Source of the DNA: Ceriagrion tenellum
Taxonomy: Eukaryota > Arthropoda > Insecta > Odonata > Coenagrionidae
Assembly (NCBI GenBank): GCA_963169105.1
Contig: OY720639.1
Span: forward strand, 86,348,593-86,412,592
Direction: 5' to 3'
DNA: 64,000 bases
The notes below the pieces were generated by a model. It had not been told where the DNA came from. It saw only the letters and a list, made by a program, of their open reading frames with translations, and searched no databases. Positions within the stretch are counted from its first letter, which is position 1. Each line of letters begins with the position of its first letter. The translations under genes and the position numbers were made by a program. Below are positions 34,577 to 45,739 of the stretch, in pieces.

Positions 34577-35750
34577 CACAGTCTAAATAGACAGTCATCT
34601 TGGCTAGCCGATAAATGGAAATCAGTAGGCTGAAAGGACGCTAGTAAAAATAAGTATTGTCCTTGAATAGAAGGACAGTCAAAGATTCTTTTACTATGGA
34701 AATATATTTATTTTGATTTTTAAAGAATGAATGATGTTATTTAATTGCAATACGCACGAATAAATAAGTATACACATTCTCGTTTGGCTAATATAGTAGC
34801 CAATTTGAAACTTAATGCGGAAGGCACCCGCAGGTATCGGGAATTGTTTATGCTGAAGTACATAACTACCAAGTAACTATAGCATAGTAACAACCAAATA
34901 TAACATTAGTAACTACAACACCGCTCCTGTTTAGAGTTATATGAGATGAAGGCGTTAGATTCGCTTGAAAAGAAGCCGAAAAAAAGGCGGCGATAATTTT
35001 TACTGTGTTGTGCGATGCAAAAACTCGACCTGGATGAACAGTTTACGATTTTATCGCATTCCATCCGATCCAATACGAGGAAGGATGTGGTTGGAGCGCG
35101 CCGGCAGAATGGACCTTCTGCATTATGATCCGGTGAAGTGGAATAAATTTTATACGTTTTGTAATATTTGGATGTTTTACAAGAGCATTATCAATGTTAC
35201 TTCTTGTGATTGCTCATTCTACATTCCACAATCATTCACGAGAAAGGTATTCTTATGTCTAATGGATATGCTTATGATGACTTATGTATAAGTTTTCTGC
35301 AAAATTTTGAATAATAATGCATACTGTTTATGAAATAATTGGATAAACTGTTTAGATTAACAACATATCAACATAAATGTACAAAGGCCAATAATGTTTC
35401 TAAGTAAAAATAAAAAATATTCAACTTTAATATAAAAAAAATATTTATTTAATGATATCACCATTAACTTCATCCATACGAAGCATATTCTGAATTTTAA
35501 TAAAGAGGAATACGAAATATATCGAATAAACTCACTCTTTGATTGGAAAAAGCAGCATTCGCTTCTCCTCCTCGAGTAATAAACGTGAGATAATTTTTAA
35601 TATTACACTTAAGCGTAGTTGCCATGCTTATTTCCATGCTAAGGTAAATTTGGCAATAAGGTAAATTTGGCTGATGGAGGGGGGCGTGGCTGCGGAAAGC
35701 GATTTCCCAAGGGGCTTACGGGAGTGAGGTGACTGTTTATTTAGACTGTG
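34577..35750. mobile_element. THAP-domain TIR transposon, P-element-like (1,174 bp)
   Basis: Terminal inverted repeats CACAGTCTAAATARACAGTC bound the element. TCAATGG flanks both sides (34570-34576, 35751-35757), a 7-bp TSD, or 8 bp with one mismatch. The unoccupied R2 copy at 43.1 kb supports an insertion. The only recognisable coding part is a THAP domain. P-superfamily transposases carry an N-terminal THAP domain and make 8-bp TSDs, so a deleted P-like element is the best guess. The transposase catalytic region is missing. Confidence 0.72.
34946..35291 (+). pseudogene. THAP zinc-finger domain fragment
   Basis: The best ATG (34946) reads MKALDSLEKKPK and loses frame in an A-run near 34980; the THAP frame continues from there as NFYCVVRCKNS. 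It carries C-x3-C, FYRIPSD, a Trp, AGRMDLLHYDPVKW and a third Cys in YTFC. In THAP domains the pattern is C-x2-4-C ... P ... W ... C-x2-H; here C-N-I-W replaces C-x2-H, so the zinc-binding His appears lost. The rest of the frame (to 35291) is not recognisable. Sequence-specific DNA binding is the family role, but this copy is probably dead. Confidence 0.72.
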
Positions 35751-36162
35751 TCAATGGTCCAACCTAATGCTACTGTCCAGCTGCCCATATTATTATCATA
35801 AATTCGACCACATTTTCCGCCTATTTCTTTCCTCGGAGCGTTTAGATATTTTCCTATCGCTCAGGTTATCCTTTCCTTGCGGAAAAATTTACTAGCCATT
35901 TCCGATTGATTTTATGCAGGACTGCATTTTCCCAAAATATATCTAAATGAGAGTCGGCTTCAACAATACCTACTGTCGGCCTTCAAGGACATGGTTCCTA
36001 TAAAACATGTACTTTCGAAAAATTTTACGAATGTTTTCCAGAAAATTTCGCGAATTCAAAAGGAAAACGATATTCGGTCGAAAGAATCGAAGAGGATTTA
36101 TCATAGCTGTCCTTGTTTGGCGCTCGTATCGGATTCCTAAGACCAGTATTTCTCATTTAAGT

Positions 36163-36825
36163 GTGTAAAAGAAAATAAGACTGCAAGCAAACAAGCGTGA
36201 CGCATTCCAATGCTATCACAAGTTCGCCTACATTTTTCTCCGTGGAAGAAGTGTTTGGTCACGCCCCGCAGAAGAAGTTTTCAAGTCAAAAATTATCCTT
36301 CCCTTTTTCCTAGACAACACCACACATTGCCTCTTGATTCCAACTCAAGACCGTTTGGGGGCACAACATTTTTGGATGGACAGAAATCTGATAGACATAA
36401 ATATTTACACTTTCAACTCATTCTTAATGACTGATGATGATATAAAACAATAGATCACAGGTCGGTGGCATTATTTGTTTGAAAGATGAACCAAGACCAG
36501 TCAGGGGAAAAAACGAAAATGAATCACAATGAAAAATACCATTAAACAAGGGAAGGAGTGACCTCAAAAGAGCTCTTAATTCATAAATCTTGATGAATTT
36601 TTGAGTAAAGTTTAACCGAAATATAAATTCTTGAAAGAATGTGTTTAAATTATACTTCTGTATATGGTGTGTAGAAAAATGGGAATGATAATTTTTGACG
36701 TGAAAACATTTTTGCGGGGCCTGACCAAACACTTTTTGTTTGGAGAGAAATGTAGGCGAACTGACGGTAGCATTGGGATGCGTCACGCTCGTTTGCTTGC
36801 AGTCTTATTTTGTTTTTCACTCAAC
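36163..36825. mobile_element. Long-TIR miniature transposon (about 660 bp)
   Basis: Left sequence AAAATAAGACTGCAAGCAAA, TGACGCATTCCAATGCTA and AAGTGTTTGGTCA appear in reverse complement at the right end. The arms extend about 170 bp with moderate divergence. Terminus near AAGTGTGTAAAAG. No TSD fixed; superfamily unknown. The interior has no transposase motif. Confidence 0.72.
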
Positions 36826-38324
36826 ATAATATAACTTTAATCACTATTTTTTATGACTTCTTGTGGTTATATCGAAATTGCGATTGGTCCCGGTTATCTT
36901 TCGGATAAATAGTGTTCTCAGTCTCTGAGCTATGATTTTTCGTCATCAGATATATGTAACGTTGTAATTATAGCCAAGGTCGTAAACAATATCGACATGG
37001 GGGGCCGTCGCTAGGGACGCCAATTGGATATAATAAACAGGTAACAATAATTAACGGGGGACGCCTAGAGAGTTAATAGTGAAGAGTCGGCAGAGATAAG
37101 TGGAGGTATAGTGGAGGAGTAAAGATTTAAAGGACGCGAAGTGGGGAAAAAGTTCGAAAGTCGGAGAATAAAAACGGCAGGGAGCGGATACAAAGCGGCA
37201 TAGAGGCGACGAAAGAGAAACCAGGGATTTATAAAGAGGCCAGGGAGGAAACCCAAGATAGAAACCGTACGGCCCAGAATTCTAGAAATAAGGAAGACCG
37301 CGAAACCATACCCGCAGCCACATAAGAGAGACGAGAAGCCCCAGCGTCTGATAAGTCTAACTTTAAGGATAATGAAGCCAAGAAAAACAATAACCTCCAT
37401 TTATAAAAATATTGCTGTCTAAAATAACGTAAATGTATAAAATTGGAGCATAAAAGAGTAACATTGTAAATTGGATCCAATACATTTTCAACAGCTCTAA
37501 ATATTGATGTTGTTATAACCAAATCAATTATTTTCCTTAAAAGAAAGTATTATACTATTTAATTAATTGAGCAAAGTGTTTTTATTAATATGTTGTATAA
37601 TTTTAACCATTAATCCCTTCAGCAAGGAGGTAAGATTTTAAGTGTTTGGGTAATTGCGAAGGTTGATCGAATCGGTTTCAATAGGAAAGAAAACGTGACC
37701 GGGTGAGGTTACATTACATATAATTAATGTGGAAGATTGGTTTGCTGCAGCTTATGGCTCTTATTTTAATCAGCCAACCTACTAATCTCACAAAATTATT
37801 CACTAATTCATCATAGAAGTCCGTTTTACTCGGGGCATGAAATTAAACATTATAAAACTGCATGTTTTTCTCAATCTGACATTGGCAAATACCTATTGAA
37901 TTAGAGTTGGGTCTATTTTGTCATCTCGCGTTCGTGTATTCGTTCATGCGTTCTTGCAATTCACCGCTGTGAGTCGAGTTTACATGCACTTACCAGCGCA
38001 GGTAGACGCATGAACAGATTCACCATTGAAATTGCACCTTGTAAACACCCATAAACTGCGAAACTGCATGAGCGCGTGGCCACAACATAGCCCCGTTCTA
38101 ATTTGGAGCGTTTTTCCACGCATGTCCTAGTTGCGCGAGTACATGCACCGTGTAAACACGCATTTGCAAGATGCAATTTCAAATGCACGTTCGTACACAC
38201 ATCAGATTGAGCAAATTCATCCCCAGTGTCAAATCGAGATGATAGATTTGTCTCATGCCTTCCATTCTTGGGCTTCCTTTGCAATGATTTTCCATGTGCA
38301 TATCCATAACTTCAATAAGGCCAA
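36826..38324. other. No recognised gene
   Basis: Includes a purine-rich stretch at 37040-37400 with an open but unrecognised basic frame, and a region at 37930-38220 with imperfect inverted blocks of CATGCACTTAC / GTACATGCACC type. Neither could be classified. Confidence 0.4.
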
Positions 38325-38490
38325 ATAGAGGGAAAGGTCCCCAGAGGAATACCCAGGAATAAGTTCATGGACCAAATAAAGACGAAAGTAAATAGGAGGA
38401 TATATCAGGAGGTAAGGGAACTAGCATTAGATAGGGAAGGGTGGAGGGCTGCAGTCAACCAATCTTAGGATTGAACGACCAATGAATGAA
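38325..38490 (+). mobile_element. RTE-like LINE 3' end (family D)
   Basis: GCCAAATAGAGGGAAAGGTC leads into the family D tail and ends CTTAGGATTGAACGACCAAT, followed by an AATGAATG run. Only the last ~150 bp. Confidence 0.75.
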
Positions 38491-39111
38491 CATTCATTCA
38501 AAGAGACTTTGCACTAATTCATGAGAGACCATAGTCGAGTTTTAGCAAAAACATCATTCCTGAGTGTTTTCGAAGAATTATCCCAAATGGGAGTGCGTAC
38601 ATTGGCTGATGAATGCGTTTTTAGGAATGCGGGAGCCTATGCTATCTCCATAGCCATCAAAAAACTACAATGAATGAGTCGCTATCGGGATTGGAAATTC
38701 CAAGTGAGTAACTACTTGGAAAACCAAGATTAATCGGGGTTCACTCACTCAGAAGGTGAGCGATTCTCGTTAAAGTGAAAATTCAAACAACGACAGACAC
38801 TCTACCATCTGGAAACTATAACTAACGACTAAGTAGACTCCGATAAGACCAACTTTAATATGACTATATCTCTATAATATATCATTCAGAATTCAGAAAA
38901 AAAATGTTGCAAATCGTGATGAAGCTGTATTCCCACACACCCATTTTTGACCTAATTCCATACCTTACAAAAAATATACCCGATAATTCACCGATGTGGA
39001 AAACCGAAGCAATAAAAAAGTATTAAAGTATGAATCTGTAATAGTGGACATACCTTTAAATAGTGGTAGGAGCGGAATTATCCCGTTTCAACCACTTTCT
39101 TTCATCAAAAT
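38491..39111. other. No recognised feature
   Basis: Unassigned sequence, AT-rich at the right. Confidence 0.4.
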
Positions 39112-39240
39112 CTACATACTACCTTGCGAGCCGCCGCATAGGCACGTGGCAAGGGGTGTTAGGACACCAGCCGTGTAAAGATGTAAGGGATAAGGTTTAG
39201 GGAGGTGACATGGTGACGTGTATTAAGGGAGTATATATAG

Positions 39241-39655
39241 TGGATGAGGTCCGGATTAGACCAGTGGTGGCGTGATCGACGGCCGTTCCGAGGGTCACAG
39301 GTTCGAGACCAGGAAATCACAAGGTGAAAGGTCAGGGCTGTTGGGAGGGTGATCAAGTGTAGTCCAATGCATTTCATCCAATTTTTAGGAATGTCAGGGC
39401 TTCAGTGTGGGGTCTTGCATTGTCATGCAAGAGCAGGACGTCTCGGGTGGGTTGACGGCGCCTTTTTGACCGATATGCAGCTCGAACCTGGTCGAGAAGT
39501 TCACAGTAGTAAGCAGCGTTTATTGTGCGAAGATCGTGAAGGAAATCAACGAGTAAAACTCCTTGAGAGACCCAATAAACCTCAAAAGTAAAAGACTCGT
39601 TTATATTTGAATGCCCCTCGTATATATGACGTGAGGGGTACATCAGTCAGAAAGG
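39241..39655. mobile_element. Composite insertion: tRNA-like segment plus mariner fragment
   Basis: TAGTGGA occurs at both junctions and is the likely TSD. 39245-39320 has a B-box-like GGTTCGAGACC and resembles a SINE head. 39325-39640 is a mariner transposase piece on the minus strand. Whether these arrived as one unit is not clear. Confidence 0.6.
39325..39640 (-). pseudogene. Mariner transposase fragment
   Basis: The minus strand encodes GVLLVDFLHDLRTINAAYYC, ELLDQVRAAYRSKRR and DVLLLHDNARPHT, which carries the second catalytic Asp of the DD34D mariner family (H-D-N-A-R-P-H). After two frameshifts HPPNSPDLT follows. The fragment ends before the third Asp, and the N-terminal DNA-binding region is missing. 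Dead. Confidence 0.85.
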
Positions 39656-39722
39656 ATAATTTAGTGGAGCTCAGTTTCTATTGTGGTCGTTTATTGTTCG
39701 CGGAAGGAACGAGTATTTGTAC

Positions 39723-40213
39723 AAGAGCCGTGCGAATTAGGGACTTTCATATCGAATCGAACCTCCCAAATAAATTTCGAATCGAATCGAAATGAGTCTA
39801 AAAAAAATATACGTTAGCGAATCAGATCACCATAAAAAAATTCGCTTGCGAATCGAATTCAAATCTAAATAAAATGCAAAAGCTTATGCAAAGTTAAAGT
39901 AATATAGATTTTAACTATATTCCAGAGCCTTGCATTAGCTTATAAATATATATAGTGGCGCAAAGAATACCAAGGATAACGTGTGGTCGTTTAAATTTTC
40001 GTTTCGCGCGAGGAAAACATCCTCTAAACGGAAGGCGTGCAATTCGGGAATGAGTGCTATGTTTGAATGTACGTAACGATTTGAAGAGGAATCTATCAGA
40101 TTCGAATATTCCGAATCATTCGCTTTCGAAGCACCTCGATTCGCAGGCGAATCGAATCGAATTAAGCCATTCGAGTCGATTCGAATCGATTTCGAAGCAT
40201 TCGCACGGCTCTA
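39723..40213. mobile_element. hAT-type miniature transposon (491 bp)
   Basis: Termini AAGAGCCGTGCGAAT (left) and TAGAGCCGTGCGAAT (reverse complement of right) are inverted repeats of the Y-A-G-N-G type. Flanks ATTTGTAC (39715-39722) and ATTTGTGC (40214-40221) are an 8-bp TSD with one mismatch. Both features fit hAT. Near both ends the interior is made of repeated TTCGA/TCGAAT words. Non-coding. Confidence 0.82.
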
Positions 40214-40345
40214 ATTTGTGCCTATCTCTTCGGCAATGTATTTCTATCATTTTATCACCTCTGTCAGACCTACAGATGTAGCGATGCATCATGATAATAT
40301 TCTCTGTGTCGCTCTGAAACATACCACTTCTGAATTTCTCAAGCG

Positions 40346-40724
40346 AGTTAAGCCAAGCTTGGTGTCCATGATTATCCTACAAGAAAAATTACAATTAGTT
40401 TAAATTTCGGAGGTAAAGAATACAAGGGACGAATTAAATCATGGCTAAAGCTTAAAAAAATACGGAAATATGAGTTTTGGCCAGCTGTTTATCGATATCC
40501 ACCCACCTTGCCGGGCCGGGGGCAGTTTGACGGGACTTGTCATGGGGGCGATGGTTAGTGTTACGTCATGGCACACTCCCGAAAGCAAGAGTGCCGAGGG
40601 AGTGTACGCAAATATATTTTGTCCAGATAAGACCGCCGTCTCTCATAAGGACATGTAACGAGAAGAGTTATAGATTTTTCGCCACTTTTCTACCTCCGAG
40701 GAGATGCTAAAAACGATTTTCGGA
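40346..40724. other. No recognised feature
   Basis: A GC-richer stretch (40490-40640) of unknown origin between the CR1 tail and the R4 repeat. Confidence 0.35.
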
Positions 40725-41440
<716 letters not shown>

Positions 41441-41849
41441 TAAAAGTCAACTTTTTCCTTTGTCCAAATGTCCTCCTTAAGTTCCAATTAACTTTCTCTT
41501 TCGCCTGAATGCCATTTATGTCACAAGGAGTAAAATATGCGCTATTCATCCCTAGAATTATGGAGCCTTTGAGGTATAATCATTCGTCCGACCGTTTTTT
41601 GCATAACTGATCTCTATCAATATGCATGATTCAAAGTTTTGGACTATTAAATCTATATAACAAATATGTAAAGCATTTAAAAGGAAATATTGCTCTGAAT
41701 ATCGGAATACATTTCTGACAAAATTCGGTCGGTCACCCGGAGCGTGTAAGCAACGGAACGGAGATATTCAAAGAGTGCGGGACTTTGGGTCGTCAGTGAC
41801 GTCAAGCCAATAGGAGCCCGAGCCGTGAGTGAGACAACCTTATCCTTTA
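41441..41849. other. No recognised feature
   Basis: Unassigned sequence between the two R4 copies. Confidence 0.35.
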
Positions 41850-41912
41850 CAGACCTTGGTTCAATCCTAAGACTGGTTGGCTGCAGCCCTCCACTCTTCC
41901 CTATCTAATGCT
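41850..41912 (-). mobile_element. RTE-like family D 3' end fragment
   Basis: TTCAATCCTAAGACTGGTTG and CTTCCCTATCTAATGCT match the 3' terminal 60 bp of family D. R4 copy 2 begins immediately after it. Confidence 0.7.
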
Positions 41913-42300
41913 GTAAAACAGAAAACAAAGGTGAACCCTATTTAAACAAGGCCAGAGACGACCCACCGGCGCTAACTCCTCACTCGCTCAACAATTTTTT
42001 TCCATGTCCGGAAAGAAGTGTTCGAGCAAAAAATTGAAACGGCACCCTCCTCACTTCGGCAAGTTATTTGAAAATTATGATAAAATTAAAAGAAGCAAAC
42101 TTATCGCAGACACACTGTGAGACATAACACTTCTGCCGGAAGAAATCGATAAGAATGATTATGGACTTATGCTGAGATGAAGAAAAAAAGTTACACGATA
42201 ATAGGCGCCTCCATTTGTAGAATTCAAAAGAACTTCACCAACTTCCGCTAAAACCCATCCTTAATAATAGTATATTACTTAATTATCATAATTGGTCGTT
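41913..42300 (+). repeat. Repeat R4, copy 2
   Basis: Uninterrupted counterpart of 40725-41440, showing GAACCCTATTTAAACAAGG where copy 1 carries the microsatellite-led insertion. Confidence 0.65.
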
Positions 42301-42372
42301 CAATCCAAAGACTGGGTGACTGCAGCCCTCCACCCTTCCCTATCTAATGCTAGTTCTCTTACTTCCAGGTAA
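42290..42372 (-). mobile_element. RTE-like family D 3' end fragment
   Basis: ATTGGTCGTTCAATCC through CTTCCCTATCTAATGCTAGT and the CTTACTTCC block are the extreme 3' end of family D. Confidence 0.72.
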
Positions 42373-42374
42373 GA

Positions 42375-42655
42375 AAAAAATGGGAAAGTAAAACAATGGG
42401 GAAAATTTCAGGTCTCTGACGCAATGATCCACAAACCCGCAGATTAAGAGGAAATCTACATCTACTTATTACCCTGCTAGCCACTGCAAGGGTGTTTGGC
42501 GGGGGTGGCTTATCACCAACATTTAGTGAAGAAATGTACACCAGGGTTGAAATTCGCCATAAAAAAATCATTTGACTTGACCGGGATTCGAATCCGGATC
42601 TCCCAATTGCCGGTCAGGTGTGTTAGCCAGTTACACACCAAGGCATTTTCCTTCA
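42375..42655 (-). mobile_element. tRNA-headed SINE S4 with a CR1-like tail
   Basis: On the minus strand it starts with a tRNA-like head (TGTGTAACTGGCTAACACAC for the A-box area, GGATTCGAATCC as B box). A body follows (ATGGCGAATTTCAACCCTGG). The 3' part is GTGATAAG, CCCCGCCAAACACCCT and GTAATAAGTAGATGTAGATT, plus about 65 bp more. This tail is the same as the end of the CR1-like copy at 2024-2160. A partial second copy of the body lies at 42865-42910. Confidence 0.75.
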
Positions 42656-42737
42656 AGGCGAATTTCGAGGGGGGTTTATGCGAACTAGATGTTCAGGCAT
42701 CAGGTCTACATTGTAGCACATGAGACGAAGTCGTGCT

Positions 42738-42968
42738 TACAAAGCCACTGTCGCGGTGGATAAACCCAAAATTGTCGTTATTAAAACGACGAAATTGACA
42801 AATTTCCAATCATTGCATTTAAAAAAATGATTGTGGTACGAAGTCACTCGCACGGGCGCATATACACCAGGGTTTAAATTCGCCATGAAAAAATCATTTG
42901 ACTTGACCGGGACCTTTCGTCGTTTTAATAACGACAATGTTGGGTTTATCCACCGCGACAGTGGCTTG
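42738..42968. repeat. Inverted repeat around PLE-like sequence
   Basis: AGCCACTGTCGCGGTGGATA at 42740 is mirrored near 42965, giving arms of about 57 bp that include GTCGTTATTAAAACGACGAA. The spacer holds the GTACGAAGTCACTCGCAC block also found at 3.03 kb, and part of the S4 body. Confidence 0.72.
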
Positions 42969-43130
42969 GCTACTAAGTTATCGATGGAAAACATGGTGAC
43001 ATTGCAAAATTAGTGAGTCCGCCCGTAAAAGCTAGAGGAAAACCAGGGTTAACAAAGATGACAACAGCTTCTGGCATTGGCCACCCCCATAGTCAGCGCC
43101 CTCTATGTCTACCTCAACGGGTTGGACGTA
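42965..43130 (+). repeat. Dispersed repeat R2, copy 3 (3' part, unoccupied)
   Basis: TATCGATGGAAAACATGGTG, CATTGGCCA and CTACCTCAACGGGTTGG match R2. It lacks the THAP transposon found at the equivalent point in copy 2. Confidence 0.6.
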
Positions 43131-43235
43131 TGCCGAGCTAAAGATTGAAACGGTGAAAAGAGTCACGAGCCGGCGGCGACAAGTAAAATACTGTGACGTA
43201 ATGATCAAGATAAGTTAGTGAATTCCACAATTTAT

Positions 43236-43794
43236 TTAAGATCATACGAGCGAGATAGTTCCCTAGTCATAATAGAGACCATATTCGATAAAAACGCTTT
43301 AATTTCACCAGCTGTGAGACACACGAATTAAATATAGCATTATTAATGGTGCAAAATGTAGTTATAAATGACAGAAATTGTAAGTAATTAAAAAAAATTT
43401 GTAAATAAGTCTTTAACTTGACTCATTTTGTTCACGCGGTGCGTTTGAAAATCCATCAAAACGGATGGTTTATTGTGATCCCGAAGAATTTACTGCGGTG
43501 ACAATATGATTAATTTTCAAAAATAGTTGAGAAAACACAAACTACACACTGTTGATTTTTCGACGAGATCTAAGTGCAGGGAATGCCTCATTTTTAATAT
43601 AAGGTCTCTCTGGTGTACATACACGTACCATTCCCCAAGTAAAAGGGATGGTATTTTCTGGCAAATATCTCTAAAAGCAATGCGGTGAGGGGTTAAATTT
43701 TTGATTTCAATGGAAGGGTGACATACTTTTCTTTAAAATAAGACCTAATTCATTAATTTCTAGGTAAAATCGCATTTCGCCCAGACTAACTTAA
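43236..43794 (-). mobile_element. TTAA-flanked miniature transposon M1, copy 1 (559 bp)
   Basis: TTAA at both ends; inside, GAGCGAGATAGTTCCCTAGT and the far end CTAGGTAAAATCGCATTTCG match the copies at 54138-54696, 57497-58058 and 63766-64000. Inverted relative to the 54- and 57-kb copies. Non-coding, AT-rich interior with a GCGCGGTGCGTTT-type block. Confidence 0.8.
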
Positions 43795-44960
43795 AAGTTA
43801 ACGATCGGTTTCGGCAGTTAATCCATCCTCAGGTAGAAATTCTCGTAGTCATTTATGCATATTACAGAGGATCGTGGTAAACACTCAGGTGGGAGGGGGG
43901 CGGGGGCGTGATCAGGGAGAGGTTTGGACAATTGTTGGTGGAACAAGGTGAAGATGAGCTGTGGTATGAACCATACATTTCAAAGAAAAATTTGAAGGTA
44001 CTGCGCAGGTGTTCATTATTATTAATTTTGTTAATTCATCCTGGGTTGGATGAGACGGAACCGTCCCCTCCTCCCCCGACCCAGTACATACACAAACACT
44101 CATGTCTTGGGAAGATAATATTCTACCGAGGCGGGACTCGAACCCGCGACCCGCAGACGAGGACTTTACCCCGCCGCCACCGAGGCCAACATGAGACTGG
44201 TGGGGAGGCAGGGTAATACGTAACTGAGAGGATGAGTCGGGGAATATGATATCGTTGAGCAGGTTATGCGTACACGCCTTATGTTCCTCGGACCTTGTCT
44301 TAAAATTGCGTCCAGTTTGGGCAATATAAACAAATCAACAATCATTACATTCCAGTTTATATGCAAAGGATTATAAATTGGGGTCAGTTAAGTCTTGTGA
44401 ATTATTTAAAATTGTGAATTATTTAAAATTCGGCCAAAGGTGTTGTTATCATACAAACAGATTTTTATATTATTTCTCGGGACAGCATTGGCCACGGTAC
44501 AAGACAGAAGGGCAATAAAGGGTATTTTTTACCATTTGATTTTTCGCGAGGTTTACCTTGTGCATCCGACAATTGTGCACCCTGTCCCCGATCACTTCTC
44601 CCCATCCAAAATGCGGACCATGCCTTAATATTGCGTACAGTTTGCCCAATATAAACAAAATCGCAATCATTACATTCCAGTTTATATACTCCGGATTTTA
44701 AATTGGGGTCGATGAAGTCTTTTGCATTATTTAAAATTCGACCCAGGGTGTTGTTATTCTAAAAACAGATTTTTATATTATTTCTCGGGACAGCATTGAC
44801 TACGGTACAAGACAATAAAGGGTATTTTTCACAATTTGATTTTTCCTGAGGTTCACCTTGCTCCTCCAACAATTGTCTACTCCACCCCTGATCACTTCCC
44901 CCTATCCAAACGGAGTGTTTCCCATGATCCCCTGTAATATATGTAAATTACTGACACCAG
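43795..44960 (-). pseudogene. Penelope-like element remnant with duplicated GIY-YIG region
   Basis: The minus strand encodes NNTLGRILNNAKDFIDPNLK then SGVYKLECNDCDFVYIGQT (about 44790-44640), the start of the PLE GIY-YIG domain. A second copy reads YKLECNDC, FVYIAQTGRNFKTRSEEHKA (about 44350-44260), continuing further into the domain. The two lie in a 324-bp tandem duplication (44290-44613, 44614-44918). Terminal blocks (CAACAATTGTC, CCGAAACCG) occur in both orientations at 43806-43990 and 44850-45000. Stops throughout; no RT domain. Confidence 0.8.
44010..44195 (-). mobile_element. tRNA-headed SINE S3
   Basis: The minus strand has CTCGGTGGCGGCGGGGTAAA (A-box area) and GCGGGTTCGAGTCCCGC, an intact T-arm-like hairpin with B box. 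The would-be acceptor strands do not pair, so it is not a tRNA gene. The body (TGTACTGGGTCGGGGGAGG) matches 31890-31960. It interrupts the PLE remnant. Confidence 0.7.
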
Positions 44961-45019
44961 ATATTTTCTACCATAACATGGCTTGACAGCCGAAACCGGG
45001 AGGTAACTTTTAAATAACT

Positions 45020-45477
45020 TGTGAAAGTCACAAACTATATCTTATTCATTATGATGTCCTTCCACCAAGTGAAGGCTTCACTTTTAGATATACTGTGATA
45101 TAATGTTATTTCTTCTTCAGATAATATCAACCTTAACCAATATACAATATCTTTAACTACAATATCAATTTGTAGGTCTAACGGAAGCGGGACATGACGC
45201 ACGTTCGTACAGCCCTCCAGTCAATGATTCTTGCATCACGTAAAAAAATAGTCTGTCTTGAGCGGAAAAGGGCTGCGGAAGAACCGGTGGGAAGATTTCT
45301 CCCGCATCTCTTCCCGTCCTACACAGGAAACGTTAAGATACGGCTGCTGACGTAATAATGCCGTTCCGTCGCCGCGCCGAGTAAATATTTGCCCGCAAAA
45401 ATTCCGTCCGCGAAAACATGAGACATCTTCCTTCAATGGGGAGCACCCGTTATGCGGCGAGATTCATCGTGTGGGAC
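45020..45477. other. Unassigned, GC-richer
   Basis: No recognised motif. 45190-45470 is GC-richer than its surroundings, with GCCGCGCCGAG and CGTCCGCGAAAAC; no homology claimed. Confidence 0.4.
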
Positions 45478-45739
45478 GTTTTTATTGTTTGTGTAGATCT
45501 TTTCATTGAGTTCCCGAATTTTTTATTCAAATGTTCAACTTATTTAAACCTTGTTAAAAACCATTAAAATCTTGTTAAACCGCGAAAAATCATTGAAATT
45601 TATACTTGGGTACTTCCAATTCCGCACATAAGCCATTTTTTCAAAGTGTTAAATTATAAATATTTGTCACCCAACGTTTTTGTATTCAAATGGGGATTAA
45701 ACTTAGTTAAAACCATTGAAATTCTTGTAAAACAGTAAT

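Larger units (their letters stand above)
39112..40345 (-). mobile_element. CR1-like 3' UTR (family F) split by two insertions
   Basis: CTACATACTACCTTGCGAGC and GACACCAGCCGTGTAAAG match the UTR at 22.66 kb. The match stops at 39240, resumes at 39656-39722 (GTGGAGCTCAGTTTCTATTG), stops again and resumes at 40214-40345. Joining the three parts gives the uninterrupted order seen at 22.7 kb. The ORF part is missing. Confidence 0.82.

Noticed and set aside
37065..37522. Overlapping minus-strand frames of about 100 codons, and the basic plus-strand frame
   Set aside because: No domain motif in either strand; the purine-rich composition explains the open frames.
42565..42655. Possible tRNA gene around the GGATTCGAATCC B box
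   Set aside because: No proper acceptor stem, and it continues into a SINE body with a LINE tail.
44121..44195. Possible tRNA gene on the minus strand
   Set aside because: The T-arm and B box are good, but the acceptor strands do not pair, and the sequence continues into a body shared with 31.9 kb. It is a SINE head.
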